Assembly: GCA_021234155.1 (NCBI GenBank)
Contig: JAJEKV010000038.1
Span: 12,552,213 to 12,616,212, forward strand
Direction: 5' to 3'
DNA: 64,000 bases
From: Isoetes taiwanensis
Lineage: Eukaryota > Streptophyta > Lycopodiopsida > Isoetales > Isoetaceae
Part shown: piece after piece, positions 12,061-22,867 of the stretch
Position numbering within the stretch: position 1 is the stretch's first letter
How the letters are laid out: each line of letters begins with the position of its first letter
Position numbers and translations under genes: made by a program
Notes under the pieces: generated by a model
What the model was told of the DNA's origin: nothing
The model's database searches: none
The model's input: only the letters and a program-made list of their open reading frames with translations

Positions 12061-13327
12061 ATTGGCACCATATGATCACGTCTGTAACACATTTGGGCTA
12101 CATACTACATGGAACTGGAAATTATCCACCACAACTCGAAACTAGCGGCAAATTTCCTACACATAACTTACAACACACCCAAATGAAGAAGTAAGTGGTG
12201 TACACGATTGTTCAAGCTTGCTAGACCTTCTTTGAAAATAACAGTTCAATATTAAATTGCATCATATGGTGGTTCGAAGAAGAGGGTTGAAAAGTACCTA
12301 TTTTTTGAGTGATTTTCCCCGAGATTCTTCTTACGACTTGAGGAGGCTTGAATTGTGGCCTAGTCATTTCAAGAGAGGAAGCATCATCGTGGCATGTTGC
12401 TCTTCCTCACTATTTGAAATGCTTGCATTCTTCCTCTTACGTTGGGGACGGAGAGGCTTGAGACTCTTTTTCTCTTAAGCATTGCCGAAACTCAGCAGGT
12501 TTATTTCTTTTCCTTTTATGTGAAGGTGTCACATATGACCATAATGCTGGTGAGGCCATGCCTCCCCAGGCACACTTTCACTTTGTGATTTTTTGTAAAG
12601 GCACATATATTCATTATACCTCTCCTTGCTGAGATTCTTCAACTTTTGCATGATGAAACAAAACAATATTCTAAACAATGGAAAATCATGGGCATCCCGA
12701 ATCTAGAATGCAACCCCATTGTAAGTGGATTTTCCTAATACTTCGGTCCCCAAGCAGGACTCGATTTCTTCTTGTGTGGCGTAATGCTTTTCTTGCACCT
12801 GTACATTTCCTTGTAGGTGTATCCGTGGCATTCAAGTCCGGTATGATCGAGCCATTTCGTGATCGATCTTCTTGCGAAATCAGAAATGGTCTTGCCGGAT
12901 TAAGGGAGCGTGATCGGAGTTTTTGAGGAAAATGAAAATTGAGAATCGAAATGGTCTTCTTGGGATTAAGGGGCGTGATCGAGTTTTTGAGGAAAATGAC
13001 CGTGTACATTCTTTGAATAAGCTTTGAATAAGGACCGAAAGGACAAAATTTTGAATAAGTAATCATGTGTATTTTTGAAAAAATAACTGCCTCTCCCACT
13101 ACAAATTCGGTAGTTCCCACCACACTTAGCACCCAAAAATGTGGTGCTAAAATGCACGTTTTTGTTCCACTACAACATGCTTTCACCCTTTTAGAAAGAA
13201 AATCATAGGAGTTTTCAAACAGATCTAGGTGCGACTATAGAGAACATTTGGAGGCTTTTCAAAAGATATGTTAACCAATATTTTGTCATACACTCATATC
13301 TCAATGTTAAATATATTCTTGCTATCT
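12061..13327. other. No gene; contains a 65-bp tandem duplication
   Basis: No gene recognised. A direct duplication with period of about 65 bp lies at 12884-13010, each copy containing AAATGGTCTT, GATTAAGG and TTTTTGAGGAAAATGA. Near 13125-13150 TTAGCACC pairs with GGTGCTAA. The minus-strand open frame at 12686-13186 overlaps the duplication and shows no family signature. Confidence 0.5.
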
Positions 13328-13483
13328 TTATATTTTTTTTTTTTGAAGGACTTGAGCCTTTATTATCCAGAGAAAGTTACAGAGTACAATGGGGACTAAT
13401 AACTCAGTGGAGAGAATGTCCACCAGAGCAAAACCACCCCACTCAAATACAACATCTAAACAATATGAAGAGCAAGCAAAAAC

Positions 13484-15713
13484 TCATAAGTAAGTATGAA
13501 TCTGAAGATAGTGCTCCCAAATACGGCTCTTCACCTCATTAGCAATTGATGAGCACCTGAATGCTTTGACAATTCGATGTTGGGCATCAAGAAGAACCTG
13601 TGCATCTGAACAAGCAAGACCTTTGAATATGAGAAGATTCCTTATTTTCCAGATGGACCAGATGATCCATGCAGAAGCCAAATGAAACGCCCTTTTTGCC
13701 AAATTATCCCAACCAGGGAATAAATTACTAATCGCATATTTCTTATTAGCCAGAATGACTTTGGCTAAACTTGCTCGATATTAATCCCAAAACTTTCTGT
13801 AGTTTAGCTAAACTCTACACATTTTTTCTCTTATACTTTCTAGCGTTTAGCTAAACTAACCCAAACATCATCCCAAAAATTTCTATGGTGTGGCCAACGA
13901 AAAATATTAAGCCAAATTACTATATTTTTTTTTCAATTGTTTGCACTTATTTTAGTCATTTTCCTTGTGAAAACATTGTAAAATAATGCTAGCTATCAAA
14001 ATCTATGGCCCAAATTAATTTTTAATGCTAGAAACTAAACTATTAATCATATATTTCTTATAAACTAGAACGATATTAGCTAAACTAGCCCGAAATTCAT
14101 TCTAAAAGTTTCTATGGTTTAGCTAAACAATACAAAATTTCACTCTCTTACTTTCTAGCGTTTGGCTAAAGAGCTCCAGGGTTGGTGCCGTCCCGAAAAA
14201 AGTTAAGCTAAAATTATAATTTTTTTCCCAATTTTTTCCATTTACTTTAGCCAATTTTTTTTCGAAAATGTGCTAAAAAATCGTCAAATAGCTAAGTTTA
14301 GCCCTTAAATTATTCCATGATCCCAACTACTTGGATAAACTGCTAATAACACCTGCTGGCTGTTCAAATTGCAATGAAAGAGGCCTTGAAGCCACAACCA
14401 AGCATGTCTGACATGTCTACATAGGAAGAAGCAATGCTCAATTGTCTCGTCCCTCTGTGCACATAAGGGACAAAGTGCAGACACCTACCGGGCGAAATGC
14501 GGTGCACCGAATATTAGCAGCCTTGACAACGATGAGTGACTTGCCACCATAAAACAGATACTTTGGGATGGAGTAGTTTATCCCATACCCATTTCCATAC
14601 TGCTTTCCGCCGATCCCTGGGAATGACTAAAGGCCACTTGGACGAAGGAGGCACGACGTCAACATCAAGCAAGATCTTGTACATGGAATTAACCAACTTA
14701 TACGCTTTGACATGCTCATGAACTACCCACGGGTGGGGTCATCCACTTATTACTCTTTGGAGGAAGCATTGAAGACACCTTACGCCAAATAGCTCGATCC
14801 CACCTTAAAAGGAGGAACTTAGCTCTAAACTCCTCCCATGTCGGAATCGCCTTTGATTATTATACCAATCAGATATCATATGCACACTGCTTGCTCTCCA
14901 TCGATATTTGCATCAATGGGTGGTGAAGCAACCGAGGACCACCATCAATGGAATCCACCAACAACTTGCGGTCATGCTAGTGCTTGCAAGATGGTGAAAA
15001 TGAAAACGAGGATTGTATGCGGTCTCCCATGCAACTAGCAATCCTCTAAGAAATGGGGATGCATTAGGGTATGCTTGGTGGTGGATAGAACCGAGCCGGG
15101 GAAAAGTGGCCTAAGAGATCGAGACCCAAAAGAAATGCACATTTGCAAAGACTGATAAACAAAGGGAACCCCGGGGCTCATCCACATTATTCAAAATTCT
15201 CCAAATGAATTTAGAAATCATCACCTTTTCCAAAAAGAAAAATTGATCATTCAAAGGCGGCAACATGCACTTTTCCCAAGCTGACTTTGATGACACCCTC
15301 CTCTGTTCCTCCCTCGGATGAGTTTCGACAACCACGGCGAAGTTGTATCTTTAATTTGTGGAGCCAACATAAAACGAAGCCATATACACATGTGTCTTTG
15401 CCAGCCCGACTTAGCCACAACAATTAATTCGTCCTGCCATGGAAAGCTTATTTGTGGACCACCAAAGAGGTGTTTTTCAAGCCCTTAATCCTTTGCCCCC
15501 GCATCTCTCGATGAGATATGAACACCTCTGAGGGGATACAAAGAAGTTTGGTTGCTTTACCATGGGAAGGATCTTCCATGGAAAGGTAGCTATACATGGT
15601 GGAGCTGGAGAATCAATGCCCATAGTGCTGTACATACGCCAGCCCACAAAATACCCGGATGCTAGGGAAAAGGAATCCAACAAAGGAAATGGCATTACGC
15701 AAATTTTGCTCAT
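13484..15713 (-). pseudogene. LINE ORF2 C-terminal region with zf-RVT domain, broken
   Basis: The protein pieces read in order on the minus strand. The first (15111-15335) has the post-RT linker ISKFIWRILNNVDEP. Then comes the start of the zf-RVT domain at 14514-14696, with VWKWVWDKLLHPKVSVLWWQ. Its zinc ligands lie at about 14400-14480, as CPLC followed by ETIEHCFFLC. Last is the C-terminal stretch at 13484-13702 with WIIWSIWKIRNLLIFKG. This order is what plant LINE ORF2 proteins show after the reverse transcriptase. The RT palm itself is too decayed or missing. At least four frame breaks and the nested insertion inactivate it. There is no sign of an RNase H domain after the zinc region. Confidence 0.7.
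13733..14319. repeat. Nested insertion in LINE with internal duplication
   Basis: AT-rich sequence of about 590 bp interrupts the LINE coding region. It contains two related halves (about 13733-13900 and 14038-14200) sharing CATATTTCTTAT, GCTAAACT and CTTTCTAGCGTTT. It is flanked by an imperfect direct repeat of the LINE, 13705-13732 and 14320-14347, both reading ATCCCAAC, then ATAAA, then CTAAT. No open frame and no clear terminal inverted repeats were seen. It may be a non-autonomous transposon or a local duplication with filler. Confidence 0.5.
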
Positions 15714-15993
15714 CTGCCCTCAGAAAAAGGAAAGTGTCATCCGCATATTGATTACAGATCTCCTGCAACCCATTGTTCATTGGAAGTCCATTGTTTATAT
15801 TTGGACAAATTGCATGTTCCTCTTGAAACTAATCCAAGTTCTAGCATGAACCATGCCCTCTTATACATGTGTTCAACTAGAATATCCAAGCTTCTTAGTA
15901 ATTAATATATAGATCCTTAAAGTTCATCTATGTTTGTTTTTGTTAGGGCTCGAAGGGCCCGAAGTGCTGTGTTAAACTTTGGTCCTCCGTTCC

Positions 15994-16278
15994 ATGACTT
16001 CTAGCAACATTATGGGACCTAAAAGGGGTCCAGGCAGACCGCCTGGAGCAAAAAACGTAAGAGCAAAGGGCCTACCGCTTGTGCAAAGAAGGCCGTCTCC
16101 CCCTGGCCAAGCCAAAAATCTTCAAGCTGCCAACATCATCAAAAGATGTCTGATTAGAAATGCTACTATGCGGGCAGCGGGCTTGGATAATAATGAACCA
16201 GTTTACAACGACCCAGCTGTGGCTAATTTTGATTCGGATCTGGAGGCTTATGATAACCCTGGAGACGAACAAAATGAG
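15994..16278 (+). CDS. AT-hook-like coding exon, unidentified gene or fragment
   Basis: An open exon of 95 codons starts at ATG 15994 and runs in frame to GAG at 16276-16278, where GAG/GTTAATG could be a splice donor. Upstream, a pyrimidine-rich TTTGTTTTTGTTAG near 15934-15948 could be an acceptor for a leader exon. An in-frame stop at 15973-15975 rules out longer extension. Residues about 7-16 read GPKRGPGRPPG, an AT-hook-like motif that binds the minor groove of AT-rich DNA in chromatin proteins. The rest is basic and then acidic (DSDLEAYDNPGDEQNE). Candidate downstream exons are only suggestive, for example 17456-17475 between TTTTATTGCAG and GTAGTA. The exon lacks the frameshifts of the neighbouring elements, which argues for host origin. 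Function unknown. Confidence 0.4.
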
Positions 16279-17884
16279 GTTAATGTGATTTTTTGTTGTT
16301 GAATCGCTGTAGGAGGCTAAATATTATTTCCTTCAAGGTATTTTCCTTCAAATCATGATTCATGCATGCCAACAGTGGCAGGACTTATACATACAGTGCT
16401 GCCTGAGCTAAATTAGGGTTTGATTGTACATAAGATCAATGTAACATGGTCTATATTCTTAAATATTTAATGTCTTTAGATACTCTGAATTAAACAGTCG
16501 CCAGCACAGATTAAATTAATTTATGCAAAAGGTTGGATACAAGCGGTTTCAGGTCTGTATCTATTAACTTTATGAACAGAAACATCTTGCTTTTCATTGA
16601 CACTGGAGAAATCGACATGTGATATAAGTTTAACAGCCAAATATGAACACATTGCATGGTTGATATTATGCTGGCACATAAACTGATCTACTCACTACTC
16701 TTATAGTATGTGTCTTTCTTTAAAGGATTCTACTTTGTTCACACTGCTTTAATATCCTAGAAATACGGGTTGATATCTGATCTCTGCATGGCAAATGATT
16801 ATGTATTGTCATGTTGCTTGAACGTAAAGGAAACGGATAATAACAGGGTTTGTTTTTGCTTACCTGACGGCTGCTTCATACTTACCCTTATCAGGCTAAC
16901 GTGTGATTGACTTGGCTGCAGGTAACACGACAAACCTACCTTTGTTGTTTTTGGGCTCTACAAAATGGTGGAATTTTTCTGAAAAATGGAGCAGATCGGA
17001 CTTTCTGCACCTCTAAACTCTATATTATGTTGCTGTTTACTGTAAACTCTTTCCTCTTCATAGTATAGTAGTCTGGCTTTTTGGAATACTTTAAAATCAC
17101 ATTGTTCCAGGCTTTTTTACTTGGCCAGTATGTCTTGAATGTGGTTGAACCCTCAAATTGAAATAGGCATGGCTGTCATACTAATGTAAATTCACGATAC
17201 ACTATTTCATATTTCTGGCATATACAACTAATTCTTAATGTCTCTTTAAGATACTAGCATTTGCTACCCTTTACTCCTGTTCAAACAGGATTTGGCCAGA
17301 ACTGAGTACACCACATATTCATGATATGGACGATTGTACTTAGGCTTTTGCTAAATTAAGATTTTAATTTTTTCCTCTTCATGGTTGCAATCTTTTGAGG
17401 CTGCTTGTACAGTTTATGTTCTCTCATATCTATACATGGTATGTTTTATTGCAGGGGTATTTTCTACAAACAAGGTAGTACAACTATACAAAGGGAACAT
17501 TTACTTTGAGGTTTGATTTTTCAACCTCCTTGTCAGTGGTACCAATGTACGTTGTACTTTGTTCCTTTTTATCTGAGTTACTTATGTATGTGTCATTAAC
17601 TGAAAGTTGAGGTTTTGGGGTTTGAGATTTCAGCTCCCTTCCTGGCATACCAATTAATGTGTTTAAAACGAGATACAGGCTTTATTTGTGTTTGATTACC
17701 TTGACTCCTACTACACTTGACTCCTATTGGGAATACCTTGTAAATGACCTGAATTACACAAAAACTTGGATCACCTTGCCCAAGTTACATTTCATTACTG
17801 GGTTTAAGTTTTAGGCTGGGTAAAACCGGGGGCATACACGTCTCAATTGTGGTGAAGCAGGACTAAAGAATCTACAATGGTCGG
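16279..17884. other. Intron-like or intergenic sequence
   Basis: AT-rich, without an open frame above background. If the AT-hook exon is real, this could be its intron region. Several AG acceptors with pyrimidine tracts are present, such as GGCTGCAG at about 16920 and TTATTGCAG at 17455. I could not assemble further exons with confidence. Confidence 0.3.
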
Positions 17885-18240
17885 GGCGTGGGGCTACATA
17901 GTCTTGGGGTTTGGAATCTCGACCCTCTACTATGTGAACCATTAATGTGACATTCTTGTTGTAGAACTCTTGGTGTAATGCCTTGCCATATATCATTGCC
18001 ATTGCTTTGGGGCTACATTGTCATGGGGTTTGGAATCTGACCCTCTACTATGTGAACCCGGTAATTTGGCCCTTGGACGAGAGAATGCTAGGTGTAATGT
18101 TGTATCATGTATTTGGGCCAATGCTTTGGGGCTGCATAGTCTTGGGGTTTGGAATCCCAGCCCTCTACTATGTGAACCTTTAATTTGACTTTTACTAGAG
18201 AATGCTAGGGGTAATACCTCACCATATGTGTGCCAGATGA
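17885..18240. repeat. Tandem repeat, three units of about 119 bp
   Basis: Three units start near 17889, 18008 and 18127. Each begins TTGGGGCT(A/G)CATAGTC-like, then GGGGTTTGGAATC and CCTCTACTATGTGAAC, and continues with GAGAATGCTAGG and a CATAT-type end. The first unit is the most diverged. Non-coding. Confidence 0.7.
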
Positions 18241-18404
18241 AGGACGTGGGCCTGGTTTAAACCAGGACAGACAAATTCTCAATTTCTAACTAGGTTTAGT
18301 TCTTGAAGTATAGTATTTGCTAGATTAGACCCTAGCAAGTATTTTGTAAATTTTTTTTTTAGTATAACAACCAACACATAACCATTGGGTCCAACACATT
18401 TAAA

Positions 18405-18913
18405 TTAAAATCCCCCTTAAACCCCCTTTGGTTTGGGTGCATATTCACACGGGGGGTGACGTAGGCAGCGAGAGCCCTTATAATTATGTTTTGTACGTAC
18501 AAAATCAACACCATATAGTATATTGTCTTAAATCTTATAGTATTTTATAAATCTTATTATACAGTATAACAAATTCTGTATATCCATACCCCACAAACGA
18601 GGAACTTTGTGTACGGTGTAGATTAAGGAATAAGGGGGTGACTCCGGGCAACGAGAGCTGTTGGATAGGCATATTCACCCCTTATTGATCCTTAATCTAC
18701 ATCATACACAAAGTTCCTCATTTGTGGGATATGGATATACAGAATTTGTTATACTGTATAATAAGATTTGTAAAATACTATAAGATTTAAGACAATATAC
18801 TATATGGTGTTGATTTTGTACGTACAAAACATAATTATAAGGGCTCTCGCTGCCTACGTCATCCCCCGTGTGAATATGCACCCAAACCAAAGGGGGTTTA
18901 AGGGGGATTTTAA
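18405..18913. mobile_element. Foldback/MITE-like element with arms of about 240 bp
   Basis: The two halves are near-perfect inverted copies: 18405-18643 pairs with about 18675-18913 around a loop of about 30 bases. Arm landmarks are CCCCCTTAAACCCCC at 18412-18426, whose complement ends the element; TTTTGTACGTACAAAA, itself a palindrome, at about 18488; and ACAAATTCTGTATATCCATA. TTAA lies at both ends (18405-18408 and 18910-18913), which fits a TTAA target duplication but could also belong to the terminal repeat. No coding capacity, so a non-autonomous DNA transposon is likely. Transcripts would form long double-stranded RNA. Confidence 0.8.
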
Positions 18914-19011
18914 TATCAGTCAGAAATGTTAAAAAACACTGAAGATATCATCATTTGAGTGTGCGTACCTTTTTCTGCCATAGGATGTGCAATAGCCAAA
19001 TTTTTTGACCA

Positions 19012-20399
19012 CTTGGCTCAAACATGCCACCAAGGTGGATTCAACATGCCATCTAGGCTCAAACACGCCAAGGTGTCTCAAACATGCCACATGAGCTCCA
19101 ACATGCCACTTAGGCTCCAACATGCCAAGGTTGCTCAAACATGCCACCTAGGCTCTAACATGCCAAGGTGGCTCAAACATGGCAAGGTGCCTCAAACATG
19201 CCACGTGGCTCCAACATGCCACCTAGGCTCCAACATGCAAGGTGGCTCAAACATGCCACCTAGGCTCCAACATGCCACTTACGCTCAAACATGTCAAGGT
19301 GGCTCAAACATGCCATGCGGGCTCGAACATGTCACATAGGCTCAAACATGCCAAGGTGGCTCACAACATGCCACGAAGGCTCCAACATGCCAAGGTGGCT
19401 CAAACATGCCACGCAGGCTCCAACATGCCAAGGTGGCTCAAACATGCCACCTAGACTCCAACATGCCACCTAGGATTCAACATGCCAAGGTGGCTCAAAC
19501 ATGCCACGAGGGCTCCAACATGCCACCTAGGCTCAAACATGCCAAGGTGGCTCAAGCATGCCACCTAGGCTCCAACATGCGACCTAGGCTCAAACATGCC
19601 AAGGTGGCTCGAATGAAGGTGGCTCAAACATGCCATGAAGCCTGCAACATGCCACCTAGGATCCAACATGCCAAGGTGGTCAAACATGCTATCACGGGCT
19701 CCAACATACCAAGGTGGCTACAATATGTCACTTAGGCTCCAACATGCCACCTAGGCTAAAACATGCCAAGGTGTCTCAAACATCCCACGAGGCTCCAACA
19801 TGCCACCTAGGCTCAAACATGCCAAATTGGCTAAAACATGCCACGTGGGCTCGAACATGCCACATAGGATCAAAGATGCCAAGGTGGCTCACAACATGCC
19901 ACCAAGGCTCCAACATGCCAAGGTGGCTCGAACATGCCACGCAGGCTCCAACATGCCACCTAGGCTCCAACATGCCAAGGTGGCTCAAACATACCACTTA
20001 GACTCCAACATGCCACCTAGGATGCAACATGCCAAGGTGGCTCAAATATGCCACACGGTCTCCAACATGCCAAGGTGGCTCAAACATGCCATGCGAGGCT
20101 CCAACATGCCAAGGTGGCTCAAACATGCCACCTAGACTCTAACATGCCACGTCACGATTCAACATGCCAAGGTGGCTTAAATATGCTAAGGTGGCTCAAA
20201 CATGCCACACGAGCTCCAACATGCCACCTAGGCTCCAACATGCCAAGGTGGCTCAAATATGCCAAGGTGGATCAAACATGCCACGTGAGCTCCAACATGC
20301 CACCTAGGCTCCAACATGCCAAGGTGGATCAAACATGCCATGTAGGCTCCAACAGACCAAGGTGGCTCAAACATGTCACCTAGGCTCCAAGATGCCACC
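19012..20399 (+). repeat. 38-bp dimeric satellite, left block
   Basis: Tandem copies of two alternating 19-bp units: A is AACATGCCACCTAGGCTCC and B is AACATGCCAAGGTGGCTCA. At 38 bp per dimer the block holds roughly 36 dimers, with point changes and a few missing units. GCCACCT of unit A is the exact complement of AGGTGGC of unit B, so each dimer can form a 7-bp stem. Neither unit has stops in most frames, which produces long artificial open frames of the type TCHLGSNMPRWLKHA on the plus strand and MACLSHLGMLEPRWHVG on the minus strand. These are not genes. The block is interrupted at 20400 by the LTR element. Confidence 0.95.
20395..20399. repeat. Target site duplication CCACC, left copy
   Basis: CCACC directly precedes the LTR start TGTTAG and is repeated exactly at 31468-31472 after the right LTR end AAACA. 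Five-base duplications are normal for Ty3/gypsy integrases. The original site GATGCCACCTAGGCT survives uninterrupted at 32572-32586. Confidence 0.95.
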
Positions 20400-20964
20400 T
20401 GTTAGTCCTGTGCCTCCTGGTACAGGACTATTCATGCATACGACGGACCAAGTCAAGCTCAAGGATCCGCAGTCAACCACGGGCTAGCCATCCAAGGCCC
20501 CGAGAAGACCAAGCAAAGTGACCTATCAAGAGGCTTCCGGACAAGTGCAGCGGGCCGTCACGCCCAGCGTCGGCGTCAGCGTGATTCTAGGCACTTCAAG
20601 AGGCACCGCCAACATTCACCGCAAAATCGGGGCCTCCTTCGTGAGTCGGCGACCGAGATCGATCGAGTGTCTATATTGGGCCAAAGGCCATTGTACTATA
20701 TATATGAGTAGAGCTAGCACATGAGTTTTTAGATGAGTTTTGAGTCTTGTCTCTCTTGATCTTCTCTCGATTTCGGAGAGCTCATGTATGTTCATCATTG
20801 ATATCAAGGAAGCTTATCATTTTCCTCTCATTGTTCTCTTTGGTTCTGTTTTCTTCTTCTTGTCCTTCTCTTGCAAATCCCGTGACATAGTCCCGGATTC
20901 TCTGTTAGATCCAAGGGTCCTCCAGGGCTGTCTTGCGAGAGTTCACGAACCCGGACCCCAAACA
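20400..20964 (+). repeat. 5' LTR of element 1
   Basis: Starts TGTTAGTCCTG and ends GGACCCCAAACA, 565 bp. The first 35 bases can fold: AGTCCTGTGCC pairs with GGTACAGGACT with one mismatch. The TATA box and a TGGGCCAAAGGCC block upstream of it form the likely promoter. The segment 20745-20880 matches the right LTR nearly base for base. Differences are mostly one- or two-base indels beside CG. Confidence 0.95.
20697..20705 (+). promoter_or_regulatory. LTR TATA box
   Basis: TATATATAT in the context TTGTACTATATATATGAG, preserved in all four LTRs of the two complete elements (right LTR of this element at about 31193-31202; minus strand near 36818-36828 and 47236-47246). Transcription would be expected to start about 25-35 bases downstream, which would define the start of the R region. 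The conserved TATTGGGCC just upstream resembles plant TGGGCC promoter elements. Confidence 0.65.
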
Positions 20965-20965
20965 C

Positions 20966-20992
20966 ATCGCCGCGGCTGCCGGTGCGATTCGA
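20966..20992 (+). promoter_or_regulatory. Primer-binding site, tRNA-Asp-like, degenerate
   Basis: Directly after the LTR the sequence reads TCGCCGCGGCTGCCGG and then TTCGATTTTCC. Together with the copies at 46961-46982 and 8166-8184 this suggests an ancestral TGGCGCCG(C/T)TGCCGGG, the complement of a plant tRNA-Asp 3' end. As read it is damaged by small indels in a CG-rich stretch. Confidence 0.55.
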
Positions 20993-21107
20993 TTTTCCTT
21001 TCTTACGCCGCCGCCATGCGTAGAAACTTCACGCCGAGAAGAACTCCTTTCCCAGACGGCGTCTCGCTTGGAGGCGCCATCATCGAAGGGAAGCTGTTTC
21101 GTGACAT

Positions 21108-22866
21108 GTATGGATCACGCTTATGACATTGAGGGAGGCCACATTCGGTCTAGGGCTCGATCGGCGCCACCCACCCCTCGTGTCATGTCTCGTCCAAATT
21201 CTCGCCTCAAGCGTGCAAACATTACTCACAACCTCGAGTCTCCTCATCACTATCGGGGAGCCCTATCCGGCTCAACCTTTGCTCAACCTTACTTTCATAC
21301 CCCGGAACATGCCTTCATCCATCGGGTCTTACGGCCATCGCCTCTACCTTCACAACCATCATCTCCTACGGGTGGACCGGGATATCCTCATGTCTCTTTT
21401 GCTCCTCCCCAGAAGTTTCCCTTCCCTACCTTTCCCACCGCTCTTCCTGTTTTACAATCTTACGGACCTCAAACCCAATGATCAGGCACCTCGGTCCCTC
21501 CACCTCGGCCACCCCTTCGGCCGGGGTCTTTCCAAAGACCATACCCCTCCAACTCCACCTCAATATCCTCACTATCATGTTTCTCAGCCCAAAGACACTT
21601 TTACCTCTACCTTTCGGACCCTTGGCTGACTTATCCTACCTTTGGCAACACAAAAAGGCAAACCCTTAGACCAAAGTGCTCGGGCCCACATGGAAGAATT
21701 TGAGGCTCACGGCTGTCCTAAATGGTCATGCGCAACCTCAATTTGAAATTCCACATCTTTTCCACCCATTGCGTGGCTCCCCTCATCAATGGCTAATGTC
21801 CAACAAAGCCCTTTGGAAACAAGATTGGTCGAAATGGCTTGCTTTTCTTTCTCACTATGGGACCACGGATGATGATCAACTTCATCTCAAGCAACTCAAT
21901 GACCTTCAACAAGAGCCCACGGAGTCCGCCCGGGATTTTTTGCGGTCGACTTCACATTACATTTCGCCAAACAAACTCAAGGAGTACCCCACACAAAGCC
22001 GGATCTTGATGTCGGTTTCTCCAAGGACTTCCTCCCGGCTATCCAGACTCATGGTGAATACTGCGCTAGAAGACTTTGGAGCAGGGCTATCGATCTTGTC
22101 AATCACTCGGTCATTGTTTCCTCCCGTGGCGTGGCTCTTCGGGAGCTCCCTTTCATTCCACCGTCATGGTTCCCCGGCTGGCTGTTCAACCTCAACACGC
22201 CTAATTGTTGACCGATGTCGGATCTGGTGCCATATCTGCAAATATCAAGGCCACTTGGCGAATGAGTGCAACTCCACCAATGGCCCGCCTCATTGTAAAA
22301 GATGCAACATGTGCAATCATACCCACGGAAGAGTGCACTCACACTCATCCTACACCTTTCCGCAACAAGATGGTTTATCAAGTGCAAACCACACCTCGGC
22401 ACCAATCGCAATATCGGCGACCACCTGGCCTTTGGCGCAACCCAATCAACTCTATCAGCAGGGGAGCAACAAGCGGGGACCCAACACACGTCCTCCTTTT
22501 GATCCTTGAAAGCTTCGGTGTTATCACTTTGCCAAGAATGGGGTCATACCACCACCGCGGCGTGTCCTCAACTTCCACAAGTTCGGTGCAGCTTCACGGC
22601 ACAAATCAGACCATATCGGTGCGCCTCACGGCTTACCAACTTTGGATTGCCAATGGCAAACAAGGCCGGCGTCCGGTTCTCGAAAAGCCACCTCGTGCAC
22701 CTCGGCAATCACGCTATCAACCAGCTCCCCGCAAATCAACCTCGGATGGATCAACAAGCACGAGGGAAGAAATTTTTCAAGCTCTCAATCCTCCCCGGCC
22801 CGTCAAATTGGGTTGGTTTGGTCTCACGCCCGGAACGAGGCGTCCGTCCCTTAACCATTATTCCTA
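21108..22866 (+). pseudogene. gag of element 1, frameshifted
   Basis: The likely start is ATG 21108, where the next frame reads like the MYGSA-YDIEEA start of the sister copy. A Pro/Ser-rich N-terminus (to about 21660) precedes the capsid-like core at 21780-22010, which carries KALWKQDWSKWLAFLSHYG and LKQLNDLQQEPTESARDFL as in plant gypsy Gag. A zinc knuckle CHICKYQGHLANEC (C-x2-C-x4-H-x4-C) lies at 22228-22269. It is followed by a second Cys/His cluster, CKRCNMCNHTHGRVH, and a third knuckle ending GHTTTAACPQLPQ at 22540-22580. Three zinc motifs in one Gag is more than the usual one or two. Five or more frame changes break it as read. Confidence 0.8.
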
Positions 22867-22867
22867 A

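Larger units (their letters stand above)
13328..15800 (-). mobile_element. Decayed non-LTR retrotransposon (LINE), 3' part, A-tailed
   Basis: The plus strand has a T run at about 13326-13341, the poly(A) tail of a minus-strand LINE whose 3' untranslated end reads GGATAATAAAGGCTCAAGT. Upstream the minus strand encodes typical LINE C-terminal sequence. A second, shorter copy of the same 3' end lies at 52945-53110, which supports a repeated family. A nested insertion interrupts the element at 13733-14319. The 5' end is not identifiable; LINEs are usually 5'-truncated. Confidence 0.75.

Noticed and set aside
12686-13186. 166-residue minus-strand gene
   Set aside because: It overlaps a tandem duplication, shows no conserved motif and has unusual composition; probably chance.
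18405-18913. PIF/Harbinger-type MITE because of TAA near the ends
   Set aside because: The ends are better read as TTAA, and the terminal sequence lacks the GGG/GGCC start usual for Tourist-like elements. The superfamily stays open.
19406-20383. Long plus-strand open frames with repeated TCHLGSNMPRWLKHA peptides as a repeat protein gene
   Set aside because: The 38-bp period is not a multiple of three, the same peptides appear in all frames and on the minus strand, and the frames start and stop at random array defects. They are by-products of the satellite.
21123-21629. Alternative gene overlapping gag in element 1
   Set aside because: It is the same Gag sequence read in another frame after indels. 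The sister copy reads the matching text in the Gag frame.
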